From PALSA-350 sp963794165 (GTDB taxonomy: Bacteria > Acidobacteriota > Terriglobia > Terriglobales > Acidobacteriaceae), in NCBI GenBank assembly GCA_963794165.1, contig CAWCCT010000003.1, positions 62,001 through 126,000 on the forward strand: a stretch of DNA of 64,000 nt, given 5' to 3'. The position numbers and the translations under genes are program-made. Each line of letters begins with the position of its first letter. Positions within the stretch are counted from its first letter, which is position 1. The notes under the pieces are model-generated. The model searched no databases and was not told the origin of the DNA. It worked only from the letters and a program-made list of their open reading frames with translations. This document shows positions 8,891 through 18,136 of this stretch, one piece after another.

Positions 8891-8931
8891 TAAAAATTCT
8901 TTAACCCTCGTATCATCCGGCCAGAGCAATT

Positions 8932-9501
8932 ATGAGCAAAGCAAAAGTCACACCAGTGCTGCGGGAAAAGACCCGCATCATGTCGGCATCAGAAATCGAG
9001 CGCACGCTGATTCGTCTGGCGCACCAGATCATCGAGAAAAATAATGGCGGGCAAAACCTGGGCCTAGTGGGGATCAAGCGTCGAGGTGTTCCCTTGGCCG
9101 AGCGGTTGGGACATCTTATTGGGGGGATTGAGAAAGCGCCGGTCGATACCGGGGTTCTCGACATCAACTTCTACCGCGATGATCTTTCCACCCGCGATAT
9201 TCGGCCGGTTGTCGTTCCCGGCGCCATCGGCTTTGACATTGCCGGGCGCGACATCATTCTGATCGACGACGTTCTCTACACTGGCAGAACCATACGTGCG
9301 GCGCTGGACGCGCTCTTTGACCATGGCCGTCCCCGGCGCGTACAACTGCTGGTGCTGATCGACCGCGGTCATCGTGAGCTGCCCATCGAGGCCAGCTTCG
9401 TCGGCCGGCATGTGCAAACGACAGCCCGAGAGATAGTCGAGGTCAAGCTGCGGGAGATCGACAACGACGAAAAAGTGATCCTGGTCGAACGCGACGAATA
9501 G
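8932..9501 (+). CDS. pyrR: bifunctional pyr operon regulator / uracil phosphoribosyltransferase
   Basis: The 189-residue protein has the phosphoribosyltransferase fold with the PRPP loop IILIDDVLYTGRTIRAALDA and the PyrR-type GLVGIKRRGVPLAERL segment. In Bacillus, PyrR binds pyr mRNA in response to UMP; the enzyme activity salvages uracil. It is followed 18 bases later by pyrB and then pyrC, the expected context. No obvious attenuator with PyrR-binding loop could be recognised upstream, so the mode of control here is inferred from the family only. Confidence 0.95.
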   Translation: MSKAKVTPVLREKTRIMSASEIERTLIRLAHQIIEKNNGGQNLGLVGIKRRGVPLAERLGHLIGGIEKAPVDTGVLDINFYRDDLSTRDIRPVVVPGAIGFDIAGRDIILIDDVLYTGRTIRAALDALFDHGRPRRVQLLVLIDRGHRELPIEASFVGRHVQTTAREIVEVKLREIDNDEKVILVERDE

Positions 9502-9519
9502 CGCCTGACCGCAGCCACC

Positions 9520-10455
9520 ATGCCAGCAAGCAAAGCCATTACGGAGCCACCCCGGGTCGCGCTTTCCGCTTCCCATGGCTCGCGGTCGCTGCTTTCCGTT
9601 ACCTCGCTCGGTGTGGACGATGTTTCTGCCATCCTGCGCCTGGCTACCGAGCTCGAAGCGCAGGAGCCGGCGGATCGCGCGCAACGGCTGGCCCATCGGC
9701 GGATCGCGCTGCTCTTCTACGAATCCAGCACCCGTACCCGGACCTCCTTCGAGTTAGCTGCCAAGGGGCTGGGCGCGGACACCGCGCTGATCAGTTCCCA
9801 ATCCTCCTCCATCGAGAAGGGTGAATCGCTCAAAGATACGGGCATCACTCTGCGGGCGCTGGGGGCGGAGTGCATCATCCTGCGCCATCTTTCTTCCGGG
9901 GCGCCTTACCTACTGGCGCAGGTAACCGGGGTGCCGGTGCTGAACGCCGGGGATGGCATGCATGAGCATCCATCCCAGGCGCTGCTGGACGTGAGAACCA
10001 TGGTCCAGGCCCTGGGCAGGTCCGAGGACACCCCGGGCGAGACGCTCCTGCAGGGGGTTACGGTGGCCATCACCGGCGATATCCTGCATTCCCGCGTGGC
10101 CCGCTCCAATGCGTTGTTGCTGCCCCGCTTGGGGGCCCGGGTCATCCTTTGCGGGCCACCGGCACTACTGCCCGAGCTGGCCCTGGAACTTGGTCCCGGG
10201 ATCAGCATCGAGAGGGACTTCGATCGAGCGCTCACGCAAGCGCAGATTGTGATGATGCTGCGCATCCAGAAGGAGCGGCTGACCAATGTGCACATCGATC
10301 TGGAAGAGTACACCGCCCGCTATCAACTGCACAGCCAGCGGCTGCATGCCCATGCTCCCAATGCCATCGTGATGCACCCAGGCCCCATGATCCGTGGGCT
10401 CGAGATCTCGAGTCAGGTGGCAGACGGGCCGCAGTCGGTGATCGCCAGCAAGTAA
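9520..10455 (+). CDS. pyrB: aspartate carbamoyltransferase catalytic subunit
   Basis: The 311-residue protein condenses carbamoyl phosphate with aspartate, the committed step of pyrimidine synthesis. It shows the carbamoyl-phosphate site FYESSTRTRTSFELAAKGLG, the loop SSSIEKGESLKDT, HPSQALLDVRTM and VMHPGPMIRGLEI. Length is normal for the catalytic chain; no pyrI regulatory subunit is nearby. It is translated between pyrR and pyrC. Confidence 0.96.
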   Translation: MPASKAITEPPRVALSASHGSRSLLSVTSLGVDDVSAILRLATELEAQEPADRAQRLAHRRIALLFYESSTRTRTSFELAAKGLGADTALISSQSSSIEKGESLKDTGITLRALGAECIILRHLSSGAPYLLAQVTGVPVLNAGDGMHEHPSQALLDVRTMVQALGRSEDTPGETLLQGVTVAITGDILHSRVARSNALLLPRLGARVILCGPPALLPELALELGPGISIERDFDRALTQAQIVMMLRIQKERLTNVHIDLEEYTARYQLHSQRLHAHAPNAIVMHPGPMIRGLEISSQVADGPQSVIASK

Positions 10456-10555
10456 GCAACGGCGTAGCCATTCGCATGGCGCTGATTGATCGCGCCCTGG
10501 CCCCTGCTTCGGTCCCTGCTTTCGTTAAGGCAGCGAAGAAGAAGCGAGGCGGCGT

Positions 10556-11863
10556 TTGAGCGCCATCCTCATACGCGGCGGCCGCCTGGTCGATCCTTCC
10601 GCTGGGGTCGACGCGGACCGCGATGTCTTGCTCAAGGGCAACCGGGTGGCTGCCATTGAGCCCCCAGGTAAGTTGACGGCTGCGGCCAAACAGGAAGAGG
10701 CGGAGATCGTCGAGGCTAAGGGCTTGGTGGTCGCCCCGGGCCTGGTAGATATTCACGTCCACCTGCGCGAGCCCGGCCAGGGATATAAGGAGACCATTGC
10801 CACCGGGACCGCTGCGGCCGCGGCAGGTGGATTCACCTCCGTATGCGCCATGCCCAACACGGTTCCGGTCAACGATTCGGTGGAGACCACCCGCTGGATG
10901 CAGAGTGCGGAGCGCAACCCGAGTGCGCGCGTTTTTCCTATTGCCGCCGCCACTCGCGGCAGCATGGGCGAAGCGCTTACCGAATACGGCTCGCTCAAGG
11001 CTGCGGGCGCGGTCGCGGTTACCGATGACGGCAAGCCGATCCTGGGGGAAGCCATCATGCACCAGGCGCTGGCCGCCGCGGCTCGTGCTGGGCTGCCGGT
11101 GATCCAGCATGCCGAAGACACGCGCATGACGGGCGGATGCTCGATGAATGCCGGTGCGCTCGCTTTCCGGCTCGGCCTGCGCGGGATGCCGGTAGCGGCG
11201 GAAGCAGGCCTGGTAGAGCGCGATCTTCGCTTGCTGGCCGAGCTCAAGGGCGGCCGCGCTCACCTCCACGTCGCGCACTTATCGACCGCCGCTGCGCTGG
11301 ACGCGGTCCGCAAGGCCAGGCGCAACGGACTGCACGTGACCTGCGAGGTGGCGCCGCATCATTTCCTGCTCACCGAGGCTGCGGTCGGTGAGTACAACAC
11401 CAACGCCAAGATGAATCCGCCCTTGCGCGCGGAATCCGATCGCCGCGCCATGCTCGAAGGGCTGCTGGATGGTTCCATCGACTGCATCGCCACCGATCAC
11501 GCTCCGCATGCGATCCACGAAAAGGAGCAGGAGTTCGAGCGCGCCCCCAACGGTATTACCGGGCTGGAGTCGGCCCTGGGGCTGACCATGGATCTGCTCC
11601 ATCGCAAGCACAAGGTCTCGCTCAGCCGCCTGATCACGCTGCTCAGCACCCAGCCCGCCAATCTCCTGAACCTGCGCGGCCGCGGCAGCCTGATGAGTGG
11701 CGCCTGCGCGGACGTAGTCATCTTCGATCCCAAAGCGGAGTGGACCTTTCGTGCCGCGGCGACCCGCTCCAAGTCCAGCAACACTCCCTTTGACGGCTGG
11801 ACAATGCTGGGCCAGGTGCGGATGACCATCAGCGAGGGCCGGATAGTCTACCGGGCAGATTAG
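10556..11863 (+). CDS. pyrC: dihydroorotase
   Basis: The 435-residue amidohydrolase has the zinc motif DIHVHLREPGQGYKET, the substrate segment MPNTVPVNDSVET, a second metal region CEVAPHHFLLTE and the catalytic IATDHAPHAIHEKE. It closes the carbamoyl-aspartate ring. The start is an apparent TTG at 10556 that opens SAILIRGGRLVDPSAG. A 100-base gap separates it from pyrB, with a short 27-codon frame that has no binding site. A family A repeat begins just past its stop. Confidence 0.95.
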   Translation: MSAILIRGGRLVDPSAGVDADRDVLLKGNRVAAIEPPGKLTAAAKQEEAEIVEAKGLVVAPGLVDIHVHLREPGQGYKETIATGTAAAAAGGFTSVCAMPNTVPVNDSVETTRWMQSAERNPSARVFPIAAATRGSMGEALTEYGSLKAAGAVAVTDDGKPILGEAIMHQALAAAARAGLPVIQHAEDTRMTGGCSMNAGALAFRLGLRGMPVAAEAGLVERDLRLLAELKGGRAHLHVAHLSTAAALDAVRKARRNGLHVTCEVAPHHFLLTEAAVGEYNTNAKMNPPLRAESDRRAMLEGLLDGSIDCIATDHAPHAIHEKEQEFERAPNGITGLESALGLTMDLLHRKHKVSLSRLITLLSTQPANLLNLRGRGSLMSGACADVVIFDPKAEWTFRAAATRSKSSNTPFDGWTMLGQVRMTISEGRIVYRAD

Positions 11864-11870
11864 ATAGACC

Positions 11871-12063
11871 TGCTGGTTCCCTCACCGAAGGCCGGGTGCC
11901 GCCATATCTGGCTCGTTTTTCGCGAGATATGGGGATACCACTGCACCGTTCCCTTTGACTCTCGATTAATCCGACACACTGAGCGGTCCACAGCGGTGGA
12001 TCCCACATCTCGCGAAAAACCGGCGAGATGTGGGGCACCCGGCCCTAATCGTGAGGGTACCAG
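11871..12063. repeat. family A two-hairpin inverted repeat, copy 1
   Basis: The core (11896-12038) has a left hairpin (CCATATCTGGCTCG, loop, CGCGAGATATGG) and a right hairpin (CCCACATCTCGC, loop, GCGAGATGTGGG) in inverted orientation, separated by about 55 bases. Flanks extend the symmetry outward (GGTTCCCTCAC on the left, GTGAGGGTACC on the right). This is the most diverged of four copies: its arms no longer mirror exactly. It lies between the convergent pyrC and DUF2085 genes. Confidence 0.85.
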
Positions 12064-12074
12064 GGTTTCTCGCT

Positions 12075-12454
12075 TTATTGGCCGAGCAAATAGGCTGATC
12101 GTCTCTGGGGCCAGAACAGCACCGCGCCCGCGCCCATTCCCAGCAACAGCCCCAGCAAGAATCGAATCAGGGGCAGATTGCCATGCCAATGAAGCATGCC
12201 GGTGCCCACATCGAGCAAATTGAGCACCAATGCTAAACCCAGCAGACGAGCGAGCCCTTTCCCAGGCGCAACACCCCAGCCACCGCGGCTCCCCAATAAA
12301 TGCCCAGACAGCGCACACAGACGGCCACCGGCGAACCTTCCAGCATGAAACTCCGGCTAGGGTCCTGGTGGCACAGGCGGGAGAAGACGTCACGAATAAG
12401 CAACGCCGCCAAAGGGTGGCTGGCAGCCAGGAGCGGCGCGGCCAGCGGAGCCAC
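12075..12454 (-). pseudogene. DUF2085 membrane protein, frameshifted
   Basis: Two overlapping minus frames together make a DUF2085 protein. The first (from 12454) has SRLCHQDPSRSF and VAVCVRCLGIYWGAAVAGVL, the cysteine-bearing family core. The second carries KGLARLLGLALVLNLLDVGTG and a final helix LIRFLLGLLLGMGAGAVLF. They join near 12257-12265, where one missing G in a G/A run would restore the frame. The GTG start is uncertain, as a stop lies about 12 codons upstream. It may be a broken gene or a base-calling error. Confidence 0.7.
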
Positions 12455-12579
12455 GTGCCAGGGCCAAAATAGCCAACGGAAGCTGCAGTTTCATCGTTCC
12501 CTGCATACACCTTATCTACCACTAAAGTGCCGCATCGGTAATTGTCGCTTCGCGGTACCTTTGCCCTTGAGGCTCCCCC

Positions 12580-13328
12580 ATGATTGCTTCCCCCAATCGC
12601 TGGCGGTCGCTCGCCGCGTTCACGATTCTGGGCTCCGCACTGGCAGCGACGCTTGCCGGTTGCAGCAATAAATCCACCACCATTCCCGTCACGCAGACTC
12701 CGCCGGCTGCGGCCGACACCGCCCAGCAGAACCCTGCCGGTGGGACAGCCGATGGCATCCGCCCCCGCGCCCGCACCGCAACCCGCGCTGGTCCTTCCAC
12801 GCGGCACTCGTTTGGAAGTGCGTCTGAATAGGACCATCGACGTCAAACATGCCGAGTCAGGCGACCGCTTTAGCGGGGTCCTGGCCGAGCCGGTGGTGGA
12901 AGGCAATACCGTCGCCGTGCCCTCTGGATCCGCTGCCAGCGGGGAAGTGCTGGTCGCCCACAAGCGTGGACACTTCAAAGGGAAGTCGGTGCTGGCGTTG
13001 ACGCTGACCCGGTTGGAAGTCAACGGCGCACAATACCGCATTGATACCAGCAACCTGTCTCGGACCAAAAAAGGCAAGGGCAAGCGCAGCGCAGCCTTCA
13101 TCGGCGGCGGCGCGGGCATGGGCATGTTGATTGGCGGACTGGCGACCGGCGGCGTGGGACTGCTCGTGGGTGGCCTGGCTGGAGGCGGGGCGGGCGCCCT
13201 GGGCGCGGCCTTTACCGGCAACGGCGACCTGTCGATTCCCGCGGAATCGGTGGTCACTTTCCGCCTGCAGGATGCAACTCACCCTGGCGCCCGAGACGCA
13301 GGTGAGCCAGGTGAACCCGGGACCCTAA
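12580..13328 (+). pseudogene. glycine-zipper lipoprotein with two apparent frameshifts
   Basis: The ATG at 12580 opens a lipoprotein signal (AAFTILGSALAATLAGC). Near 12740-12744 the sensible reading moves to another frame: MASAPAPAPQ, then LPRGTRLEVRLNRTIDVKHA and a VAVPSGSAASGEV segment. A glycine-rich membrane-like zipper (GGGAGMGMLIGGLATGGVG and following) and VVTFRLQ follow. Near 13269-13275 it shifts again to end TLAPETQVSQ and a stop at 13326-13328. Removing one G at the first site, and one base at the second, gives a single ordinary protein. Role unknown, probably envelope. Confidence 0.65.
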
Positions 13329-13376
13329 CCGTATGCGCGTTTGACATCTGGTTTGGGCGCACTCCATGGTTGATCC

Positions 13377-13841
13377 ATGGTGATCCTCCTCTACGCCTTT
13401 TTGATGGGTTGCATTTGCGGGCTGCGCTCGATGACTGCTCCGGCGGTGGTTGCCTGGGGAGCTCATCTGGGATGGCTCCATCTCGTGGTCTGGCTTGCCT
13501 TCTTCGCCAGCCCGGTTTCCCTGGTGATTTTCTCCCTCTTTGCCGTGGGCGAATTGATCGCCGACAAGTTGCCCTTCATCCCGCCCAGAACGCAGCCCGG
13601 TCCACTCGGCGTCCGCATCCTCTTCGGCGCGGTGTGCGCGGCCGCCTTGTGCAATTCCGCCGGGGCATCGCCGGTGTTGGGCGCGATTCTGGGAGCATTG
13701 GGCGCCGTCGCCGGCACCTTCGCCGGTTTTTACTACCGGCGTCTGTTGAGCCGGGGAGCGGCCGTCCCCGATTTTCTGGTCGCACTGCTCGAGGATCTGG
13801 TGGCCGTTGGCGGCGGCTTTCTGCTCGTCTCCCACTTGTGA
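13377..13841 (+). CDS. DUF4126 family membrane protein
   Basis: The 154-residue protein has four to five hydrophobic segments and the DUF4126 features GLRSMTAPAVVAWGA near the N-terminus, ELIADKLPFIPPRTQPGPLG in the middle, and a glycine/alanine-rich helix pair. Function is not known. Unlike its neighbours on both sides the frame is intact. Confidence 0.8.
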   Translation: MVILLYAFLMGCICGLRSMTAPAVVAWGAHLGWLHLVVWLAFFASPVSLVIFSLFAVGELIADKLPFIPPRTQPGPLGVRILFGAVCAAALCNSAGASPVLGAILGALGAVAGTFAGFYYRRLLSRGAAVPDFLVALLEDLVAVGGGFLLVSHL

Positions 13842-13902
13842 AAACCTAGGTCCATCTCACCGCTTGCCGGCATCAAAACGTTTTGTTCGGAGGTGGTTGG
13901 AC

Positions 13903-15328
13903 ATGAGTGCAGATGCCAGTACGCCGGAAAGTTTCGACGCCGTCATCATCGGCTCGGGTCAGGGCGGCAATCCTCTGGCCGAGGCGCTGACCGCAGCAGG
14001 AAAGAAGACTGCGATGGTCGAACGCAAGGACGTAGGCGGCACCTGTATCAATCGCGGTTGCAGTCCCACAAAAACCATGGTGGCCAGTGCGCGCGTGGCC
14101 TACCTGGCGCGCCGCGGCGCGGATTATGGGGTCGATGTGGGCCCCGTCGCGATCGACCTCGGCCGGGTGCGGGAGAGAAAGCGCAACATCGTCAGCAACT
14201 TTCGCCAAAGCCGCGAAAAAAGGTTGGAGAAAGCGCATGTTGAGCTGATACGAGGAGAAGCCTCCTTTACCGGTCCCGGGCAACTTCGTGTGGCGCTGCG
14301 CAGCGGCGGAGAGCGGCAACTGCGTGCGCCGCAGATTTTTATTAACACCGGCACGAAAAGCGCCAAGCCGCCAATTCCCGGTCTCGACACGGTTTTCTCT
14401 CTCGACAACGAGAGCATCATGGAGCTGGACCATGTTCCGGAGCACCTGGTGATTCTGGGCGGCGGCTACATCGGGGTGGAGTTCAGCCAGATGTTTCGCC
14501 GCTTCGGCAGCAAGGTGACGGTGATTCAGCACGGATCGCAACTTCTGCGCGAAGAAGACCTGGATGTTGCTGACGAGGTGCTGAAGATCCTGCGCCAGGA
14601 TGGCATCGAAGTTCTGCTGAATACGCGCACGGAGCAGGTGACACCGGGCATCGATTTGAAGCTGACCGTCGAGGGCCAGGCGCAGACCATCCAGGCATCC
14701 CACCTGTTAGTGGCCACTGGCCGGATGCCCAACACGGGTGCACTCAAACCGGCGGTTGGGGGTGTGGAGATCGACGAGCGGGGATTTATTCGCGTGAATG
14801 AACGGCTGGAGACGTCGGCCCCTGGCGTTTGGGCGCTCGGCGATTGCAAGGGAGGTCCCGCAGTTTACGCATATCGCGTACGACGACTACCGCATTCTGA
14901 AAGCAAATCTGTTTGATGGCGGCGCGCGAACGATACGCGACCGCATGGTGCCCTACACCGTCTTCATGGATCCGCAACTGGGCCGGGTCGGAATGACAGA
15001 AGCGGAAGCAAAAAAAACCGGGAAGAACATCCGCGTCGCGAGGATGCCGATGACCTCAGTGGCAAGGGCTCTGGAAGTGGACGAGACCCGTGGGCTGATG
15101 AAGGTGATTGTCGATGCCGAGAGCGAAGAAATCCTCGGTGCGACCGTGTTGGGAATAGAAGGCGGAGAAGTAATGGGGGCCTTGCAGATGGCGATGATGG
15201 GCCACTTGAAATACACCGCGCTGCGCGACGGAGTCTTTGCTCACCCGACGCTGGTCGAAGTCCATCAACAATTTATTTTTCCGCTTCGACGACGAAAACT
15301 GATTCATGAGCACGAAAGAAAACCGTAG
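13903..15328 (+). pseudogene. FAD-dependent pyridine nucleotide-disulphide oxidoreductase, frameshifted
   Basis: From the ATG at 13903 the protein has the FAD Rossmann motif IIGSGQGGNPLAEAL, the redox disulphide GGTCINRGCSPTKT and the NAD motif ILGGGYIGVEFSQM. It resembles mercuric reductase or dihydrolipoamide dehydrogenase. After ALGDCKGGP the frame runs to a stop at 14916. The neighbouring frame continues with QFTHIAYDDYRIL and the dimerisation domain, ending AHPTLVEVHQQF. Deleting one C of the CCC at 14857-14859 joins them exactly. No mercury-specific cysteines are seen. The last codons and stop lie inside a family C repeat arm. Confidence 0.8.
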
Positions 15329-15585
15329 GTCCCCACTACGCGGAAATGCGCCGCTCTGGTGCTTTGTATCAGGGCCCGGCTTTAGTCGGGCCGCCAAAGA
15401 ATGGAAAGAAAAGGGCTTTAGCCCCTGCCATGGCGCACCCTGCAGGAAATGCTCCTGAAGATAATTGCCGCAGGGGCTAAAGCCCAGATCTTTGTTGCCT
15501 CAAACGGCCCGACTAAAGTCGGGCCCTGATACAAAGCGCCAGAGCGGCGCATTTCCGCGTAGTGAGGGACCTGCGGTTTTCTTTC
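15313..15585. repeat. family C long palindromic repeat, intact copy
   Basis: Outer arms of about 85 bases mirror each other: GAAAGAAAACCG, GGTCCC, ACTACGCGGAAATGCGCC, GCTTTGTATCAGGGC and the reverse. Inner arms carry GGGCTTTAGCCCCTGC (15415-15430) and GCAGGGGCTAAAGCCC. Each half also holds its own small palindrome (GGCCCGACTAAAGTCGGGCC). It fills the gap between the convergent oxidoreductase and mutS2. A second copy at 49-50.8 kb is split by an insertion sequence exactly inside the inner arm. Confidence 0.85.
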
Positions 15586-15611
15586 CTGCTCCGCGTTGAT
15601 CTTTCAGACAA

Positions 15612-18080
15612 CTAAACCCGCAAATCAACCACGGTAGCGCCGGCCCCACCTTCGCTGGGGCCGGCCTCAGCAACCAGGGCCACGTGCGGATGCCGCTCCA
15701 TCAGCGCCCGCAGTGCTTTACGCAACACCCCCATGCCCATGCCGTGCACAATACGTACCCGTGGCAGTCCGGCGAGAAAAGCCCGGTCCAGGTACTGTTC
15801 CACTTCGCCGGTTGCTTCTTCCACCGTGCGCCCGATTACGTTGAGCTCCGGACGAACCATCTCCTCCGGATGGGCAATCGAAACCGTCACCCCGCGTCCG
15901 CGCGCCGCCTCCAGCGGGCTCACGGCCCTGATCTCCCGCCCGGTGATCACCTCGGCGATATCCTCTCGCGCCACCCGCATCTTCATTGGCCCCACGGCAA
16001 TCTCGAACGCGTTGCCATCCACCTGTCGCTGCACCACGCCGGTCTTACCCAGAGACTTCAATTTAACCGTGTCCCCCACCGAGACATGGCGCACCAGGTG
16101 CGGTTGCGCATGATCGTCTCCCTTGTCGGCGCCGCTGTGTTGTGCCACCACCACGGAGTTAAATTGCTCGCTGAACTCCCGCCGCAAACGAGCCATGCGG
16201 CGCTCGGCCTCCTTGGAGAGCTTCTGTTGCGCTGCCCGGTCGTCGATCGCCCGCACCGTCTCCCGCATCTGGTAGGTAAAGTCTTTCAGTAACGACTGTA
16301 GTTGCTGCTCCAGGTCCCGTACTTTGACCCGCCACTCCTTAAGCCCTTCGCTTTCCAGGCGGCTCTTTTCCCGCGCCACTTCTTGTTCGCGGCGGCGCAG
16401 TTCCTCGCGCTCCTTGGCGACCGCGTCCAGCTGGTTATGCAGCTGGTCCAGGAAGTGGGCAATGTCCTGCGTCTGGGTGTTTTGTTGCTCCCGGGCATCC
16501 TTGAGGATGGTGGGCTCGAGGCCGAGCCGTTGGGCAATATTGATGCCCGCCGAAGCCCCAGGAACGCCCAGCCGCAGGGCAAACGTCGGCGCCAGGGTCT
16601 CTTCATCAAAGCCCACCGAGGCATTGAGCACCCCCGATCGCTTGGCCGCGTAAAGCTTCAGCGAAGTGTGGTGAGTGGAGATGAGGCACCAGGCATGGCG
16701 ATCGAGAAAATACCCCGCGATCGCTACCGCCAGCGCGGCGCCCTCTTCCGGATCGGTGGAAGAGCCCAGCTCATCCAGGAGCACCAGCGAAGACGAATCG
16801 GCCAGCTGCGAAATACGCTGCAGGTTAGTGATGTGGGCGGAGAAAGTGGAGAGATTCTGCTCAATCGACTGCGCGTCGCCGATGTCTGCCAGGAACGCGT
16901 TAAACAGGGGAAAGCTGGCCTCGGCGGCGGGCACGGGAATTCCCGTCTGGCCCATCATGGCCAGCAACCCCGTGGTCTTGAGCGCCACCGTCTTGCCGCC
17001 GGTATTGGGCCCGCTGATGATCAGCTGTCGCTGCTGGTCGTTGAGCGCCAGGGTCAGCGGGACCACGGTCATTTGTCGCGCCCGCAAGCGCTTTTCGAGC
17101 AGTGGATGTCGTGCCTGCTTGAGCTCGAGCAGGGGCGCCGCGCTGGCGGCGAAACGGGGACGTATGCAGTCAAACTCGGCGGCGAATCGCGCTCGTGCCT
17201 GCAGCCCATCGAGTTGCGCCAGCGTGGCTGCACCTTGGGCGATGGCTTCGGATTCCAGCCCAATCTCCCGCGTCATAGCCAGGAAGATACGCCGGGTCTC
17301 GGCCTGTTCCTCGTCGATCAGCCGCACCAGCTCGTTGTTTTGCTCGATCGTCTCCAGCGGTTCCAGGTAAACCGTCTGCCCGCTGGAGGAGGCGCCATGC
17401 ACTACGCCCGGTATGCGCCGCTTATGCTCCGCCTTCACCGGAATGACGAATCGCTCCCCGCGTATGGTGATCAGATCTTCCTGCGTGCTGCCGCCTTCGG
17501 ACAGCCGCCGCAAGCTGCTGCGCAGGCTCTCCTCGATCACGCGCTGCTGGCGCTCGATCTCCCTGCGAATGCGGCGCAATTCGGGAGACGCGTTATCGCT
17601 CAACGAGCCATCCGGGTTGAGGCGAGAACGCAGCGAACCTGCCAGCCTGGCTAACTGCGCCCCCGCGGGCAATTTGCTCAGTGCCTTGAGCCCATGCAGC
17701 TGTGTGGCCAATGTCTCGGGAGGATGCTCGATCAGCGCCTGCCAGCTGGTGATGTTATCCATCAGGAACAGGAGGTCACGAATCTCTTCCGGCTCCAGCA
17801 CCGCTCCTTCGATGCGCGCCTTATCGGTCAACTTTGTGGGATCAAACAAGCCGCCCAGTGCAGGCGAAGCCCCTTGCCCGAGCAGCAAGCGCATCTCGCC
17901 CACCAGATCGTGTTGTTGGTCAATCCAGGCAGCGTCGCGCGAGGGCTTCATGCCCAGCAGCCACTCACGAGCAACGCGGGAATGAACAAAACTCGCGACC
18001 AACTCCAGCAGGCGGCCCCATTCCAGCGCCTCGCAGCTGCATTCCTCCACCATCGACGGAACTGGCTCTAAGAGACTCAC
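15612..18080 (-). CDS. mutS2: endonuclease MutS2
   Basis: The 822-residue protein lacks the MutS mismatch-recognition domains and starts with the lever/clamp region. The ATPase domain has Walker A (SGPNTGGKTVALK, about residue 357) and Walker B (VLLDELGSSTDPEEGA). A charged coiled coil follows at about 500-620. A C-terminal Smr nuclease domain (about 740-822) contains RIVHGMGMGVLRKAL. MutS2 proteins suppress recombination or act on collided ribosomes, depending on species. It is a single gene, convergent with the oxidoreductase. Confidence 0.95.
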   Translation of the reverse strand: MSLLEPVPSMVEECSCEALEWGRLLELVASFVHSRVAREWLLGMKPSRDAAWIDQQHDLVGEMRLLLGQGASPALGGLFDPTKLTDKARIEGAVLEPEEIRDLLFLMDNITSWQALIEHPPETLATQLHGLKALSKLPAGAQLARLAGSLRSRLNPDGSLSDNASPELRRIRREIERQQRVIEESLRSSLRRLSEGGSTQEDLITIRGERFVIPVKAEHKRRIPGVVHGASSSGQTVYLEPLETIEQNNELVRLIDEEQAETRRIFLAMTREIGLESEAIAQGAATLAQLDGLQARARFAAEFDCIRPRFAASAAPLLELKQARHPLLEKRLRARQMTVVPLTLALNDQQRQLIISGPNTGGKTVALKTTGLLAMMGQTGIPVPAAEASFPLFNAFLADIGDAQSIEQNLSTFSAHITNLQRISQLADSSSLVLLDELGSSTDPEEGAALAVAIAGYFLDRHAWCLISTHHTSLKLYAAKRSGVLNASVGFDEETLAPTFALRLGVPGASAGINIAQRLGLEPTILKDAREQQNTQTQDIAHFLDQLHNQLDAVAKEREELRRREQEVAREKSRLESEGLKEWRVKVRDLEQQLQSLLKDFTYQMRETVRAIDDRAAQQKLSKEAERRMARLRREFSEQFNSVVVAQHSGADKGDDHAQPHLVRHVSVGDTVKLKSLGKTGVVQRQVDGNAFEIAVGPMKMRVAREDIAEVITGREIRAVSPLEAARGRGVTVSIAHPEEMVRPELNVIGRTVEEATGEVEQYLDRAFLAGLPRVRIVHGMGMGVLRKALRALMERHPHVALVAEAGPSEGGAGATVVDLRV

Positions 18081-18136
18081 TTGATCATGCTAGAGCAATC
18101 CGAACAGATCGGTTTCGCTACCCGTAAAATCAAGAA

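Noticed and set aside
8891..8931. PyrR-binding attenuator ahead of pyrR
   Set aside because: The gap is only 41 bases and no anti-terminator/terminator pair with the expected loop can be built.
10476..10559. A 27-codon frame between pyrB and pyrC
   Set aside because: It has no binding site and overlaps the pyrC start; composition is ordinary. A leader peptide is possible but unsupported.
13903..15328. Mercuric reductase with a mer operon
   Set aside because: No mercury-binding N-terminal domain, no C-terminal vicinal cysteines and no other mer gene nearby; the fold alone is not specific.
15313..15585. CRISPR-like array
   Set aside because: The symmetry is inverted rather than direct, with no regular spacers and no cas genes in the window.
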